A DNA stretch of 64,000 nt from Nelumbo lutea (lineage: Eukaryota > Streptophyta > Magnoliopsida > Proteales > Nelumbonaceae): NCBI GenBank assembly GCA_022828595.1, contig JAKGHH010000006.1:14256499-14320498 (forward strand). The letters run 5' to 3'. Of this stretch, positions 21,801 through 33,355 are shown in pieces (position 1 is the stretch's first letter; the number at the start of each line of letters is the position of its first letter). A program made the translations under genes and the position numbers. A model generated the notes under the pieces. That model did not search any database and had not been told where the DNA came from. It saw only the letters and a program-made list of their open reading frames with translations.

Positions 21801-22591
21801 CCCGACTGTGAGTGCAGTTGGAAAGGAAACTATGGGTTGGTTCACTAAAGGTTTTTCTTCTGAAGTTTCCTTTCCTTCTTCTTCTCCCCCCAACTTAGGG
21901 TCTTCCTACTCCTTTTCTTCTTCATTAACTCTCTTTTTCTCACACGGGTCCTCTAACATCTTCCCACTCCTTAAGGTTGTAACAGCTTTGGCATTTTCAG
22001 GCTAAGGTTCTTAGGAGGTGGTTGAATTTGTTGTGGAGGAAAACCTAGTGGATGATTTCTAGTAGTCACACTCGATTGACTCGGTATTTTCCTTACTTCT
22101 CTCCTCGCCTTGGTTTCGGCTAGTTGTCCTATTTGGATCTCTAATCTATTAATGGACTACTATTGATTTAGTATTAGCTACTGAAGTTGCATGAATTGGT
22201 CATCTACTATACATGCTTGAGGAGGTTGTGGGTAAGCTTGATATAGTTAGACTGGTTGGTCCCTAGGGTACACTTGTTGGAATGAACTCTGTACTTTTGG
22301 CCTCAGAAATTGGTGGGCCATGGAGTTAGATAGAAGGTATTGCTGTTGGGACAGTGTATAGGTTTGACATGATTGAACAGGTTGAGTCATATGGTAATCA
22401 TTGTACTCCCAGTGAGCCTGGGCTTCAGACCACTAAGAGTGCATATCTAGTAGGGGGTTTTCTTGGACTTGGGCCCTATAATTGAAATTGTGTTGATTTT
22501 CCCACCTAGGGTTATATGGACTAAAGAATGGGTTAACCTTAGGTTGGAAAATTTTGTTGGCCACATGTATTTGGTTTGGACAGACTGGTTG
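21801..22591 (-). pseudogene. G2 gag-protease linker, decayed
   Basis: Stops and shifts are dense, but a LEIQIGQLAETKARR stretch (coding strand near 22100-22150) matches the conserved linker of Athila gag. The rest is unreadable. No other gene is visible here. Confidence 0.65.
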
Positions 22592-22831
22592 TCATGGGCC
22601 TGCCATGGGGCACTGAATGACATGATGGGTCAGGCTTGCACAGATGGAACATGATGGATAGGATGACAAGGTTGGGTATGGGCCACTTTGTTGACGACGT
22701 GTAAGGACTTCGTTAAGTCTTTGGGCTATACCATTAATCTTGTCCAATTGTCGAGACATGTGGTTCCAATCAATTTGTGGTTCAGGTTGGAAATAATTTT
22801 TCATTCCACAAACTCTGGCCATTGAATTCAT
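22592..22831 (-). pseudogene. G2 gag C-terminal fragment with zinc knuckle
   Basis: The 79-residue frame ends with CSICASLTHHVIQCP, a C-x2-C-x4-H-x4-C zinc knuckle used for RNA binding. It is preceded by a coiled stretch LDKINGIAQRLNEVL. The N-terminal retrotransposon gag domain is missing upstream, where AT-rich leader begins, so gag is truncated at its 5' end. Confidence 0.75.
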
Positions 22832-22856
22832 TTTAATTTAACCCTCCTTTTCTACT

Positions 22857-23090
22857 TTTTTTTTTGAAATTTAAAATTTAAAATTTAAATTTTGAATTTT
22901 AATTTCAAATTTAAATCTTGAAATTTAAATTCTAAAATTTAAACTCAAATTTGGTTTTTTATTTTTTTTATATTTCAAAATTTAAGTTTTTGAAATTTAA
23001 ATTCAAATTTGAATTTTTAATTTTTTTAATTTTATTATTTATTATTTATTATTTTTGTTTTTGAAATTTAAAATTTTGAAAGTTAAACTA
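22857..23090. repeat. AAATTT-type simple repeat
   Basis: Long runs of TTTGAAATTTAAAATTTAAA alternate with (T)n. The text is nearly self-complementary and therefore palindromic. Confidence 0.85.
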
Positions 23091-23744
23091 GTGATTCAAC
23101 CAATGTGAATCCTCTTATGTTCACATGGAATTACACCACTTCCTTTGGTTAGCCAAGTAAGAGGTGGGGATGCGGGAGGCTCCCCTTGCTCTCGCAAGGA
23201 CCTAATTAAGTAACCACAAAACCCACTTAGGCTTAACCATTTAACCACTTTCCTTAGACACCAACTGTCGGTTATGGAAGATAAATTCAAGCCCTCCTAA
23301 AATTCAACACACCTTTGAACCAAATGTTAGGCTTCAGTAAGAGATCTTTCTATCCAAATTTTAAAGTAGGGTTAGGGTGAACCGAACGTGAATGGTGGTG
23401 ATTTTTGGGCTAAGGAAGGGTGATGAAATCCCCACCTTATCTTATTTAGGTTGGATGCCCTTAAATGAATTAACGGAAAGAAAAACAATCAAACAAAATG
23501 AATGCAACTGATCACAATGCATGAACAATTATTTCTACAGTGCAGTTCAGCAAGATAACATAAATGATTAAAATAAACTAAGCACAAGAAACAATTAAAA
23601 TAAAAAGAAAACCTAACACATTCACAACTAGCAAAATAATTTCAGCAATTAAATCAACCTGTATGATGCATGCTCTAGAATATGAAACCTTAAATGTTGG
23701 AATGCAAATACAAGAATTTAAAAATATTAAATAAAAACTTTTTT

Positions 23745-23885
23745 CTATTTATTTTATTTTTTATTTTTTTTATTTTTTTTTTAATTCGAAATTTTGAATT
23801 TAAATTTCGAAATTTAAAATTCAAATTCAAATTCAAATTCAGATTCAAACTAAAATTCAAATTCAAATTCGAAACATTGGACAAT
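23745..23885. repeat. T-rich run and (AAATTC)n simple repeat
   Basis: A T-rich stretch (23745-23783) is followed by AAATTC/AAATTT hexamer repeats. Open frames on both strands here (N-L-N-L and F-K-F-K patterns) reflect the 6-bp period, not a protein. Confidence 0.85.
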
Positions 23886-24484
23886 TTCCTAGTTAACAAT
23901 TAATTATTCAATTAAATAAATAAAAATTAAATAAGGCAACAAATAATTATAACAAACAAAAATAAATAAATAATTATGCTAAAAATTAAATTGAACATAA
24001 AATAAACAAAAGAAAATTATGTGGCACTAAATAAAATAAAATAAAATAAACAAAAAAAAATTGTTTTTCTTACCTGAAATAAAAGAAAAATATAAACCTA
24101 ATAAAGCAAAAATTCAAACAAGAATTAAAATAAAGAAAAAAAAAAGATCTAGAAACAAAAGGGAACCAAAATAATACTAAAAAATAAATCAAATCTAGAA
24201 AAAAAGAAATTAATTAAAAATTCAAAAAAGAAAGAGTAATAAAATAAAAATAAGAAAATTAAAAAAAAAAATGGAATGACCACGCCAGGAGCGCAATCCA
24301 ATTTCTCTTCTCTTCTCTTCCGTCCCATAGTCCTGTAACACTCTAGTACCCCACCTTTCGCTATTCTGTCCTATAGAATCAAAGAGAATCAATAATTAAA
24401 TTGAGATAACGGATCAAGAAATAAAACAAAAAAGAAAAATAATGAAACAAATCCGAAAAAGTAAATAAAAATTTATCTTCGTGC

Positions 24485-24508
24485 ATCCCCAGCAATGGCA
24501 CCAAAAAC
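24485..24508 (-). other. G2 primer-binding site
   Basis: The coding strand reads TTTTTGGTGCCATTGCTGGG, a variant of the TTTGGCGCCGTTGCCGGGGA site that follows the 5' LTR of Athila-type elements. It defines the inner edge of the 5' LTR at 24510. Confidence 0.85.
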
Positions 24509-24509
24509 T

Positions 24510-24898
24510 TGGTGTGTTCGGAAGCGCGTCGTTAAACACTTCTTAACACTAGTTTAAACATTTATAATTTTATTATGATTCTTAAAAAACTACTAACATT
24601 GTAAAATGATGGGAACGAGTCGTATCCACAGGGAAGCAAGGGAAAAATAATTACGTACTTAGATCCGAGAGAGAGAACACAAAGGGGATATGCAAAAATA
24701 TAAAATTAATTAATTAAATAAATGGAATTCATTAAAACCAAATTCGAACAGTACTGAGAATGACAAGTGCAAAAAAATAAATAACAAGAACAAATAAATA
24801 AAAGGAATGAAATAAAAATGTCTGAGAATCCGATCAGAGGTAGCAATCTCTGGATCTCTCCTTCGACCCTCGAACTTCTTGAGCTAGGCCTTCTGTCT
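24510..24898 (-). repeat. G2 5' LTR, first piece
   Basis: On the plus strand it starts TGGTGTGTTCGGAAGCGCGTC next to the primer site and contains GTATCCACAGGGAAGCAAGGG. It is cut at 24898 by the copia array. The LTR text resumes at 45800 with TTACCTGG, as in the uninterrupted G1 LTR near 52938. Confidence 0.87.
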
Positions 24899-26330
24899 TG
24901 AAGGAATAGGATATCCATCACATGGATGCCCAAATATTGCGGAATAAGGGGCAAATTTCAAAAATTTTTCTCTCCCTTCAACTAGGAATCGCATTCCCAA
25001 TTTAGAAAATCATATTTTCAAGGATCATTCTTGAACCATAAACTGAAGCAGATCTGAACCAAAAGGAGTAGGGAGGGATTATACCTGATACGGGGAAACA
25101 GTATCTCCCAATGGAGGTGTTCACGCCAAAGGAAGGATCCAAAATCTTCTTCCACTAAAAATGGCGCAATGCAGGATGGAGCAGAATCAACAGTGTTCTT
25201 CCAAAAGAACTTGACCCTTCGCAAGAATCAACAAGATGGCTTGTGAATATAGAAGATTGGTATCAAGATCGAATCTTGATTACTTCTGTAGAAAGTAGGA
25301 GATCGAACTGCTGGAGGCGGCGGCTGCAGGAAGGAGGAGGCAAGAGAGTATTCGTACGGTGTAGATTTTTTCTTCTTGTGATTTCAACTCTAAAGACAAG
25401 AATGTGTTGATTGCATGTCTAAAGGTTGCCGCTCCCTCCTCCTTTTATAATCTTAAAGGGATCATCTCCTAATCCCATTAGGAGTTGCTAACTCAAATCA
25501 TATTTGAATTATAGTCCCTTTAAGTGATAAGGGATAACCCTTATCATATCTGCAGATCAAATCAGCCATCTCCTAATCTAATTAGGAGGCTTTCAGAATT
25601 CGTCCCTTTAAGTGACTAATCAAATTAGCCCAGTTCGAAATGGGCTTAGGGCCCATTTAAGGTTATGTATTCACTTATCCTTCCAAACTGTTGCTCAATT
25701 CGGCTTCCTTGTATGGCATGGGACCCAAACATTGATCTACACATCAGCCACATGGGCTTGGCCCAGCCTTTGTTACAAGGTATGGCCGAATACACTGTTA
25801 TGGATAGTGCACTCCCTGAAAACCATCTCATGGTCTCTATGGGCCGAACACTTACCCTAAGTGGTCCCTGGGCTAAGCCACCTTGTAACACCAGGGACTA
25901 TGGGTAGATGCAAGATTAGCACATCAGGTATTATCCTCAATGGTCATACACTTAACCTCTTAGCCCATAATGATCATACACTGCCCGAAAAGAGAGGACC
26001 TCTCCCTCGGCTGCAAGGAACAGTGTTGCACTCTCTGCATATATGGATCCTGGGAATTAAAACCTTTTGAAAATCATTTCAAAACCATAATATATATACT
26101 TTTATATCTCATATAAAATATATTTTGCAAAATAAATCTAATGATTGAAATCGGTTTCCGGCAGTCTTGGTTTCCATTAGTGAGAGTGCATCCCCGATCA
26201 TTACCTTTGTCTGACAAAGGGGCTGATCCTGTCACTATGATCACCCACTCAGATGAATTCTCAAACTGTCCCAACATACCCAGGTTTTGACCCCCGCTAA
26301 GGATCTCACTGATTGGTACATCAAAGACAA
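24899..26330 (-). repeat. C1 3' LTR, truncated, fused to gag
   Basis: It starts TGAAGGAATAGG and follows family LTRs to 26330 (CATCAAAGACAA), where it meets gag codons. The U3 end, polypurine tract and all of pol are deleted at this junction. Confidence 0.85.
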
Positions 26331-26553
26331 TGATATAGCAGCGGGCAAGGGAGTTTTTCTCCTCCCATTCTTGGTATTCTCGTCTACAGGCCTCAGAAGC
26401 CCTATCTCCCGGACGATCCAAGCCAGGATTCTTGGCTACCTTATCCAACTTTTCAGAGGTTAAGACCAACATAAGGTTCCTATACCAATCGGCATAGTTT
26501 GGGCCCTTAAGGTTGTTGTCGTCAAGAAGCTTTGCAAATGATCCGTTTGCCAT
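26331..26553 (-). pseudogene. C1 gag N-terminal fragment fused to LTR
   Basis: It starts at ATG 26553 (MANGSFAKLLDDNN) and gives about 74 gag residues up to SLARCYII, then runs in frame into LTR sequence (FDVPISEILSGGQNLG...), so a chimeric frame extends to 26074. The gag part lacks most of the UBN2 domain and the zinc knuckle. No function is expected, though the open fusion is unusual. Confidence 0.85.
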
Positions 26554-28330
26554 TTTCTGATAAAAGAGCAAACATTAGTCCACAACCTAATTTGATTCAT
26601 GTTCATTTCATAGATATGGATTTTAATCTACGATCCATTTCCATTTATTCATCTCTGATATTTCCCTCATTTCTCAATGACAGAGACTACGAGTTGTCTC
26701 TGGTGGGAAATCACATAGGGTGCATGGAACCAACTATTTCAGCTGCATAACCCCACCACCTTTCTGTGAAGGATCATATCAACTCATCATATGAGTTTTC
26801 CCTTTGGCCTCTGTCAGACAAGGTTCAGAGCCATTTTCAGGTAAACCTTTCTGTCCACTGAGTGCTTACCCATCATATTCATGAACGCCAAGGTACTGTG
26901 AGAGAGTTCCCATTTTCTGGTGAAGCCCCTCCCACATTGGTCTATGACGCCCCTATCATCTTATGAAACACTCAGACAAGCCCAACAGCAAATGGATAGC
27001 CCATTTTCTAGTGCATTTCCTCATTACTTAAGGACCCATCCTCATGCTAATGATGGAAGGCCTTTAGAGAGTTCATCATATGAATCTCCCTATCACTTGC
27101 ACTCAAATTAGCTGGAGGGAACAGTTAATTACGCCCTAGTTTGATTTAGGTCAAACCAAAGTGGCTCCCACTAACTTTCATAAAGTCAGATTTCGGTGGG
27201 CCTTAAATCGGCTAGGGTTTCGCACGTAACCTCTTGATGAGGTGTGGGGCCCACCACTGAGGGAGGTCATCCAATGAACAGAAGGGACACCATGGCAATG
27301 ATGTGTATTCAGCCATGGTGTACGTAAGAGCCACTGTCGAATGAGCATGGGTCAAGTACTTATGAACCATGTACGCAGCACATCACACATCCAAACATCT
27401 CATGTAGGGATAAATTGATCCAATCAATTAATTATTTGTAAGTCCCATTGGAAGCCCATTAAAAATACATAATATTAACCATTAATAATATCTAGGTATA
27501 TGGGCTGAATTAGGGTTACCCAGCTCGGCCCATATAGTTTTATCCTTTGAAGTGGGCTTTTAGCAATTTTAACTATTTAAAACTGGGCCTTTACAGGTTG
27601 GGCCGAATTAATCATTTAATTAAATATCAATCCTCAAGCCCATTAGTGGGAAAATTGAGGCTGACTTTCAGCTTTGATTAAACCATAGATTTGGTCCAAA
27701 CAGTTTGAACCAATCTTGGTTCGAATGGGTCTAGGGTTTGATCTTTAATTAAATCTTTAATTCAAGAAAATAATCTGAAATTAAATAACTGATAAAAGAA
27801 AATCAAGAATCAGTTAAACAGGGCTGTTCACACACTCCATCCTGCAAAACAGAGGTTAGATCACAGATTGAAATTTCACAAACTACAAATCGCAGATTCT
27901 ATGTCTCCCATCTGCGAAATCTCCCTTTCTGCGCTACCATCTTCGATCCAAAAATAAAAATAAACAGAAATCCTATTTCTATTAATAATTCATCAGATCA
28001 AATGCCTATACATTGAGTCTAAAAATAAAAAAAAAATTATTTACAGACCAAATGTAATAAATAAATTCAAGAAACTGCAAATCTTGCAGTTCTCCCTACG
28101 CAAACCAAGAATTCGATCTCCTCTTGTACGAACAGCCCATAAATCAAGAAAATCATATAGAACTATTCTAAATAATAATCAGATTTATATAAAATTAATT
28201 TTAGATTATTTGCCCATCAGTTTTGGGAACAAATTTCCCAAAACCCATATCTGCGCAAATTGGGTAGAATGCCTTCTCCCTATTTGCGCAGGTTCAGATC
28301 TGAAACAGAATGGTTCAAGATTTGAACCAT
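26554..28330 (-). other. C1 leader
   Basis: It is collinear with the C0 and C2 leaders, with about 100 extra bases near 27860-27960 (GCAGATTCTATGTCTCCC) also present in C2. I see no gene. Confidence 0.7.
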
Positions 28331-28343
28331 GGCTCTGATACCA
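28331..28343 (-). other. C1 primer-binding site
   Basis: GGCTCTGATACCA on the plus strand is the intact TGGTATCAGAGCC site for initiator-Met tRNA, next to the LTR at 28345. Confidence 0.9.
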
Positions 28344-28344
28344 C

Positions 28345-28966
28345 TGAAATGATAGGAAATCCATCACATGGACGCCCAAAGATTGTGGAATAAGGGGGCG
28401 AATTTCAAAAATTTTCTCTCGTTTCAACTGGGAATCGAATTCCCTATTTAGAAAATCATATTTTCAATGATCATTCTTGAACCATAAACTGAACCAGATC
28501 TGAACCAAAAGGAGTAGGGAGAGATAATACCTGATATAGAGAAGTAGTATCTCCCAATGGAGGTGTTCACGCCCAAGGAAGGATCCAAAATCTGCTCCCA
28601 CTGAAGATGGCGCAGTGCAGGGTGGAGCAGAATCAACAGTGTTCTTCCAAAAGAACTTGACCCTTCTCAAAAATCACCTGGACGGCTTGTGAATACAACT
28701 CCCACTAATATTTTCTCCAAAAGATTGGTATCAAGATCCAATCTTGATATCTCCCAAGAACTGGAGATCGAACTACTGTAGGCGGCTACTGCAGGAAGGA
28801 GGCGGCAAGAGAGTATTTGCAGGGTGCAGATTCTCTCTTCTTGTAATCTCAGCTCTATAAACAAGAGTGTATAGCTTGCATGTCTAAAGGCTGCCGCCCC
28901 CTGTTCCTTTTATAGACTTAAAGGGATCAGCTCCTAATCCCATTAGGAGTTGCTAATCCAAATCAG
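28345..28966 (-). repeat. Shared LTR between C1 and C2, truncated
   Basis: It starts TGAAATGATAGG next to the C1 primer site. At about 28966 it jumps from the CCAAATCA of U3 to TACTTGCACTTAGGTCC, the region just inside the C2 3' end. The polypurine tract and the outer U3 of this LTR are deleted. Confidence 0.85.
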
Positions 28967-29468
28967 GTACTTGCACTTAGGTCCAATCAGGTACTAGCCG
29001 GAGTCCCACACTTTCCACGTGTTTCTTAAACACTTTCAGGGACAGTGGCTTAGTCAATGGGTCTACCACATTCTCCGCTGATGCTACCTCTTAATATCAT
29101 CCTCCCGTAGGTCCAGTGTTGTCATACAACTGTGGAATGGGTGATGTGCTGAATTCCAAATTCAGGAATGAACACCTTCATTCATAAGGCAGCCTCACTT
29201 ACGGCAATGTGTTCGGCTTGTGTTGTGGACTGTTAATTTGCTACTTAGGACCCCTATTTGCTGACATTCAGGAAATAGCACACGATCCTATTGTGAAAAC
29301 ATATCTAGATATAGACTTTCTATCAGCTGGATTCGACTGGAAATCGGCATCAGTATACCCTTGGATCTCTAATGAATTACCATCGAATACTAGACAAAAC
29401 TCTTTTGTCCTTCGAAGGTACTTAAGTATGTTTTTCACAGCAGTCCAATGCTCCTACCCTGGGTTGGC
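28967..29468 (-). pseudogene. C2 RNase H remnant
   Basis: The coding strand carries the C-terminal segment (CACGTGGAAAGTGTG-like) and pieces of the RNase H fold: EHWTAVKNILKYLRRT and GYTDADFQ near 29310-29460. The middle (29050-29260) is scrambled by indels and has lost the STTEAEY motif. It is interrupted from RT by a stop near 29468. Confidence 0.8.
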
Positions 29469-30482
29469 CTAAAATCTGCTTACTACACTCACTGCTTGAG
29501 TAATGTCAGGATGAGTGCACAGCATGGCATACACGATGCTCCTTATGGCAGAGGCATAGGAAACGTCTTTCATGCCATCAATCTCCTCAGAAGTTTTGGG
29601 AGACATCTTTTTGGAGAGAGTGACTCCGTGCCTGAAAGGAACATTTCCTTTCTTGGAGTTTTTCATGTTGTATCTTTTGACTATTTTGTCAATGTAGGCA
29701 GATTGGGATAATCCTATTATCTGCTTCGATCTATCTCTATAGAGTCGAAGACCCGGTATATAGGAGGCTTCTCCAAGATCTTTCATGGAGAATTGCTGTG
29801 AAAGCCATACTTTCATTGTAGTCAACATTCCTACAACATTCCCAATGAGTAGAATGTCATCTACATATAGAACCAAGAAGGTAACATTATCTCCACTGTA
29901 CTTCCAGTAAACACAGGGTTCATCCGGATTCTGCTCAAAGTCAAATGATTTGACAGCAGAGTCAAAACGGATGTTCCAACTTCTAGAAGCTTGCTTAAGT
30001 CCATAAATGGATCTATTGAGTTTACATACCATGTTATCCTGACCCGTAGCTATGAAGCCTTGCAGCTACTGCATATAGATATCTTTAGTAAGATCTCCAT
30101 TCATGAATGTAGTTTTGACATCCATTTGCCAAATCTCATACTCATGGTATGCTGCTACAGCTAGCAGGATCCTAATGGATTTAAGCATGGCCATAGGTGA
30201 AAAGGTTTCCTCATAATCGATGCCCTCTTTCTGAGTGTACCCTTTCGCCACCAGACGAGCTTTGAAGGTCTCAACCCTTTCATTGGGGCCCTTCTTCCTC
30301 TTGTAAATCCATTCGCAATCGATTGCTTTTACCCCGGAGGGTGGATCTAGTAGAGTCCAGACTCCATTGGTCTCCATTGAGTCTATCTTTGCTCTCATGG
30401 CCTCCACCCACTTCTGGGAATCTATGTCCAACATAACTTCCGCGTAAGTCATGGGATCCTCCTCACTAGTCAAGGTTTCCAC
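29469..30482 (-). pseudogene. C2 reverse transcriptase
   Basis: Two open pieces: 30066-30482 (KAIDCEWIYKRKKG, KEGIDYEETFSPMAML) and 29469-30032 (SIYGLKQASRSWN, LVLYVDDILLIGN, then the connection ending VSVVSRF). A TAG falls at 30063-30065 between MQ and LQGF. The YVDD site is intact. Confidence 0.9.
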
Positions 30483-30494
30483 CAGGTAACTATC

Positions 30495-31388
30495 CTAGTC
30501 ATAACCATAACGGACTGGTGGCCTGGATACCCGAGTGGATCTTCTAGTTTGGTCACTACCTAGAACTTGTGGGACATCTCCCACTGCTCCTGAGCTCTCC
30601 TCATCAAGAACAACTTCCTGACGATGGGTGTCTAGGATGTAATTGGTTTCCAAGAATTGTTCATTTCGACTGCAAAACACATTCTGCTCACTTGGGTCAT
30701 GAAATAGGTAACCTACAGTGCCTTTTGGGTAGCCTACAAACAGGCAACGACTAGTCTTGGATTCCAACTTGTCTGTACTCATTCTTTTAACGTGTGTTGG
30801 ACAACTCCAAATCTTCAAGTGTCTCACACTTGGTTACTTTCTGGTCAAAAGTTCATATGGAGTGTTCGGAACCGATTTGGTTGGAACCTGATTCAGCACG
30901 TAAATCGTAGTCTCTAATGCATAACCCCAAAAGGATGTGGGTAACTTTGAGTGTATGAGAAGCGACCGGACCATATCCAATAAGGTCCTATTCCTCCTCT
31001 CTGAAACACCATTAAGTTGTTGTGTAGCAGGAGGAGCTAATTGTGATACTATCACATTGTCCTTTAAGTAGTCCCTGAATTTGTCAGAGAGATGCTCGCC
31101 ACCTCGATCTGATCGAAGGGCTTTAATTTCTCTCCCTAACTGTGTCTTGACCTCTTGTCTAAACTCTTTGAACTTTTCAAAGGATTCAGACTTGTGTCTC
31201 ATTAGTACACGTAACCATATCGCGAGAAATCATCTGTGAAGATGATGAAATACACGTGTTGATTTTGTGTACTAATACGCAAGGGACCACATACATCAGT
31301 ATGTATTAGGTCAAGTGTGCCTGTACATATTTCAGATTTACCGTTAAATGGTTGTTTCATCATCTTGGCTTGTAAGCAAGGCTCACAG
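30495..31388 (-). pseudogene. C2 integrase core and C-terminus
   Basis: Frames 30834-31202 ([14 protein letters not shown] and [13 protein letters not shown], second Asp and Glu of DDE) and 30495-30827 (KIWSCPTHVKR to the linker before RT) are separated by a stop. 31203-31388 holds the first catalytic Asp region (TDVCGPL) out of frame. At 31388 the gene is cut by E1 within the CEPC segment of the pre-integrase region and resumes at 40786. Confidence 0.87.
31384..31388. other. Target-site duplication CACAG of E1, left copy
   Basis: CACAG precedes TGTTAGACAG. The second copy is at 40781-40785. The codons of the C2 pre-integrase region continue across the pair. Confidence 0.95.
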
Positions 31389-33341
31389 TGTTAGACAGTA
31401 TTGTATGCCCTTAGCTTCAATCGGATTTGATGTACTTTTGTTATTTAGTGGAAATAAATTAAAGGGCATGTTTGATTCATGTTGTTTGGTATAATTCTAT
31501 GTAAGACCCTAAAACTGGACACTTATAGAAACTTGTGTTAGTTTTAAATGTTCACAGCCATTGGATAAGTCTGGGGAGATTTAACCTGCCAAGGCTGATA
31601 CTGATGTGCCACCAAGTCTTGGGATGGCTTGTTTCGGCCATCAGGGTAAGATCCAAGGCACATGCAGTATGGGATTGCTTGAACCCTTGAACTAGACCAG
31701 ATTTTCAGTATTGCCCTAAACCATGGAGACAGATGGGCAAAACCGGAAAGTTACACCTGACCCCTAGACTCGATTATGACACATCACTAGGTGTCGGATC
31801 GGGCTGTCTTTGATGTGTCAATCAGTGAGATCCTTAGTGGGGGTCAAAACCTAGACATGTTGGGGCAGTTTGAGAATTCATCTGAGTGAGTGGTCATAGT
31901 GACAGGATCAGCCCCTTTGTCGAACAATGGTAATGATCGGGAATGCACTCTCTCTGATGGAAACCAAACTGCCGGCAATTGATTTCAATCGTTGGAATTT
32001 TGTTTTGCAAAATTAAGAAATATATATGTATATGTACGGTTTCAAAAGATTTGCAAAAGGTTTTAATTCCCGGGATCCATGTGAGTAGAGAGTGCGGCAC
32101 TGTTCCTTGCAGCCGAGAGAGAGGTCTTCTCTTGTCGGGCAGTGCTTGATCATTAAGGGCTGAGAGGTTAAGTGTAAGACCATTTAGGATAATACCTAAT
32201 GGGCTAATCTTGCACCTGCACACAGTCCCTGGGTTTTTATATGATGGCTTGGCCCAGGGACCACTTAATGTAAGTGTTGGGCCCATAGGGTCCATGTGAT
32301 GGGCTCAAGGGGGTCATTGAGTCTTTCAGTGAATTTGACTGGGCCTTGTAATAAAGGCTAGGCCGAACCCATGTGGCTGGTTTGTAGATCAATGCTTGGG
32401 TCCCACGCAATACAAAGAAGCCCAATTGAGCAGCAGGTTGGAAACTAGTTAAACGTTGAACACTTGATGGGCCAAAAGCCCATTTCGAACTGGGCTGATA
32501 TGATCACCAGTTCATAGGGCAAATCTGAGATTAGTGTTAGTAAAAGGATTGGGTCTTTGACCTTATCCACTCTAAGAGACCAAATTCAAATTACATTTGA
32601 ATCTGGTAACCTCCTAATAAGTTCAGGAGTTAACTAACATAATCTGCAGATAGGATTAAGATTAACCTCTATCCAAATACTGATTTGGATTGGGATAACT
32701 CCCAAAAGATTGGGAGGTTTCTTAATCAAGAATAAAGAGGAGAAAACCCTAGCAGAAATATCAGATTTCGAACTAAGGGGTTTGAGTAAGCAAGAAACAC
32801 ATCCTGCAATCTGAGATTTGATCTCTCACAGACTCCAGAGAGAAGAGATAGTTCTGCCCTCTTCGTCCCTGGACTTCTCCTCCTTCAGCCACCGCCACTA
32901 CCTGTTGGAAGATTGGATCTTTGCAGCAACAGGAAGTCAAGAAAGCAGTTCTTGACAATAGTCTTGCAAGATAGACAAAAGGATTCGGTGTTCAAGGTTT
33001 CCAGAGGGTTCTTATAAAGAATCCAGTGTGTAGGACGCACCTTGCTGGTTCCGTTCCATCCACAGCTATGTCATCTTTAGCAGGAGTGGATCTTGGTTAC
33101 TTCTTTGGGCGTGAACACCAACTTTGGGAGATATTATTTCTTCGGATCAGGTATAATCCTTCTTGTTTCCTTTTGGTTCAGATCTGGTTTGTTTATGGTT
33201 CAAGTAGGATCCTTGAGTAATGTATTCTAAATTTAGGGAATATGATTCCCATATGGAAGAAGGTAGGAAATTTTTTTTGAAATTCGCCCCCCATTCCGCA
33301 CCCTTCTTGGCATCCATTAGATGGATCCTACCATTCTTTCA
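31389..33341 (+). repeat. E1 5' LTR
   Basis: TGTTAGACAG to CATTCTTTCA, followed by one base and the primer site. It contains a donor-like CAG|GTATAA at 33150/33151. Confidence 0.95.
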
Positions 33342-33342
33342 G

Positions 33343-33355
33343 TGGTATCAGAGCC
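33343..33355 (+). other. E1 primer-binding site
   Basis: TGGTATCAGAGCC, complementary to the 3' end of plant initiator-Met tRNA. Confidence 0.95.

Larger units (their letters stand above)
22832..24484 (-). other. G2 AT-rich leader
   Basis: This is the region between primer site and gag remnant. It is very AT-rich with simple repeats and no plausible gene. The strongest non-repeat part, 23090-23470, contains an antisense 64-codon frame without recognisable domains. It may have replaced the N-terminal gag coding sequence. Confidence 0.6.

Noticed and set aside
23690..23903. N-L-N-L / F-K-F-K repeat proteins on both strands
   Set aside because: They are products of an (AAATTC)n and T-rich simple repeat, with mirrored frames on both strands.
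25612..25907. Short frames such as the MYS-LPNCC...IDLHISHM type
   Set aside because: They recur in every copia LTR copy (10932, 18406, 44719, 47182 and, inverted, 1495 and 32237) with stops and shifts. They follow conserved LTR DNA rather than a gene.
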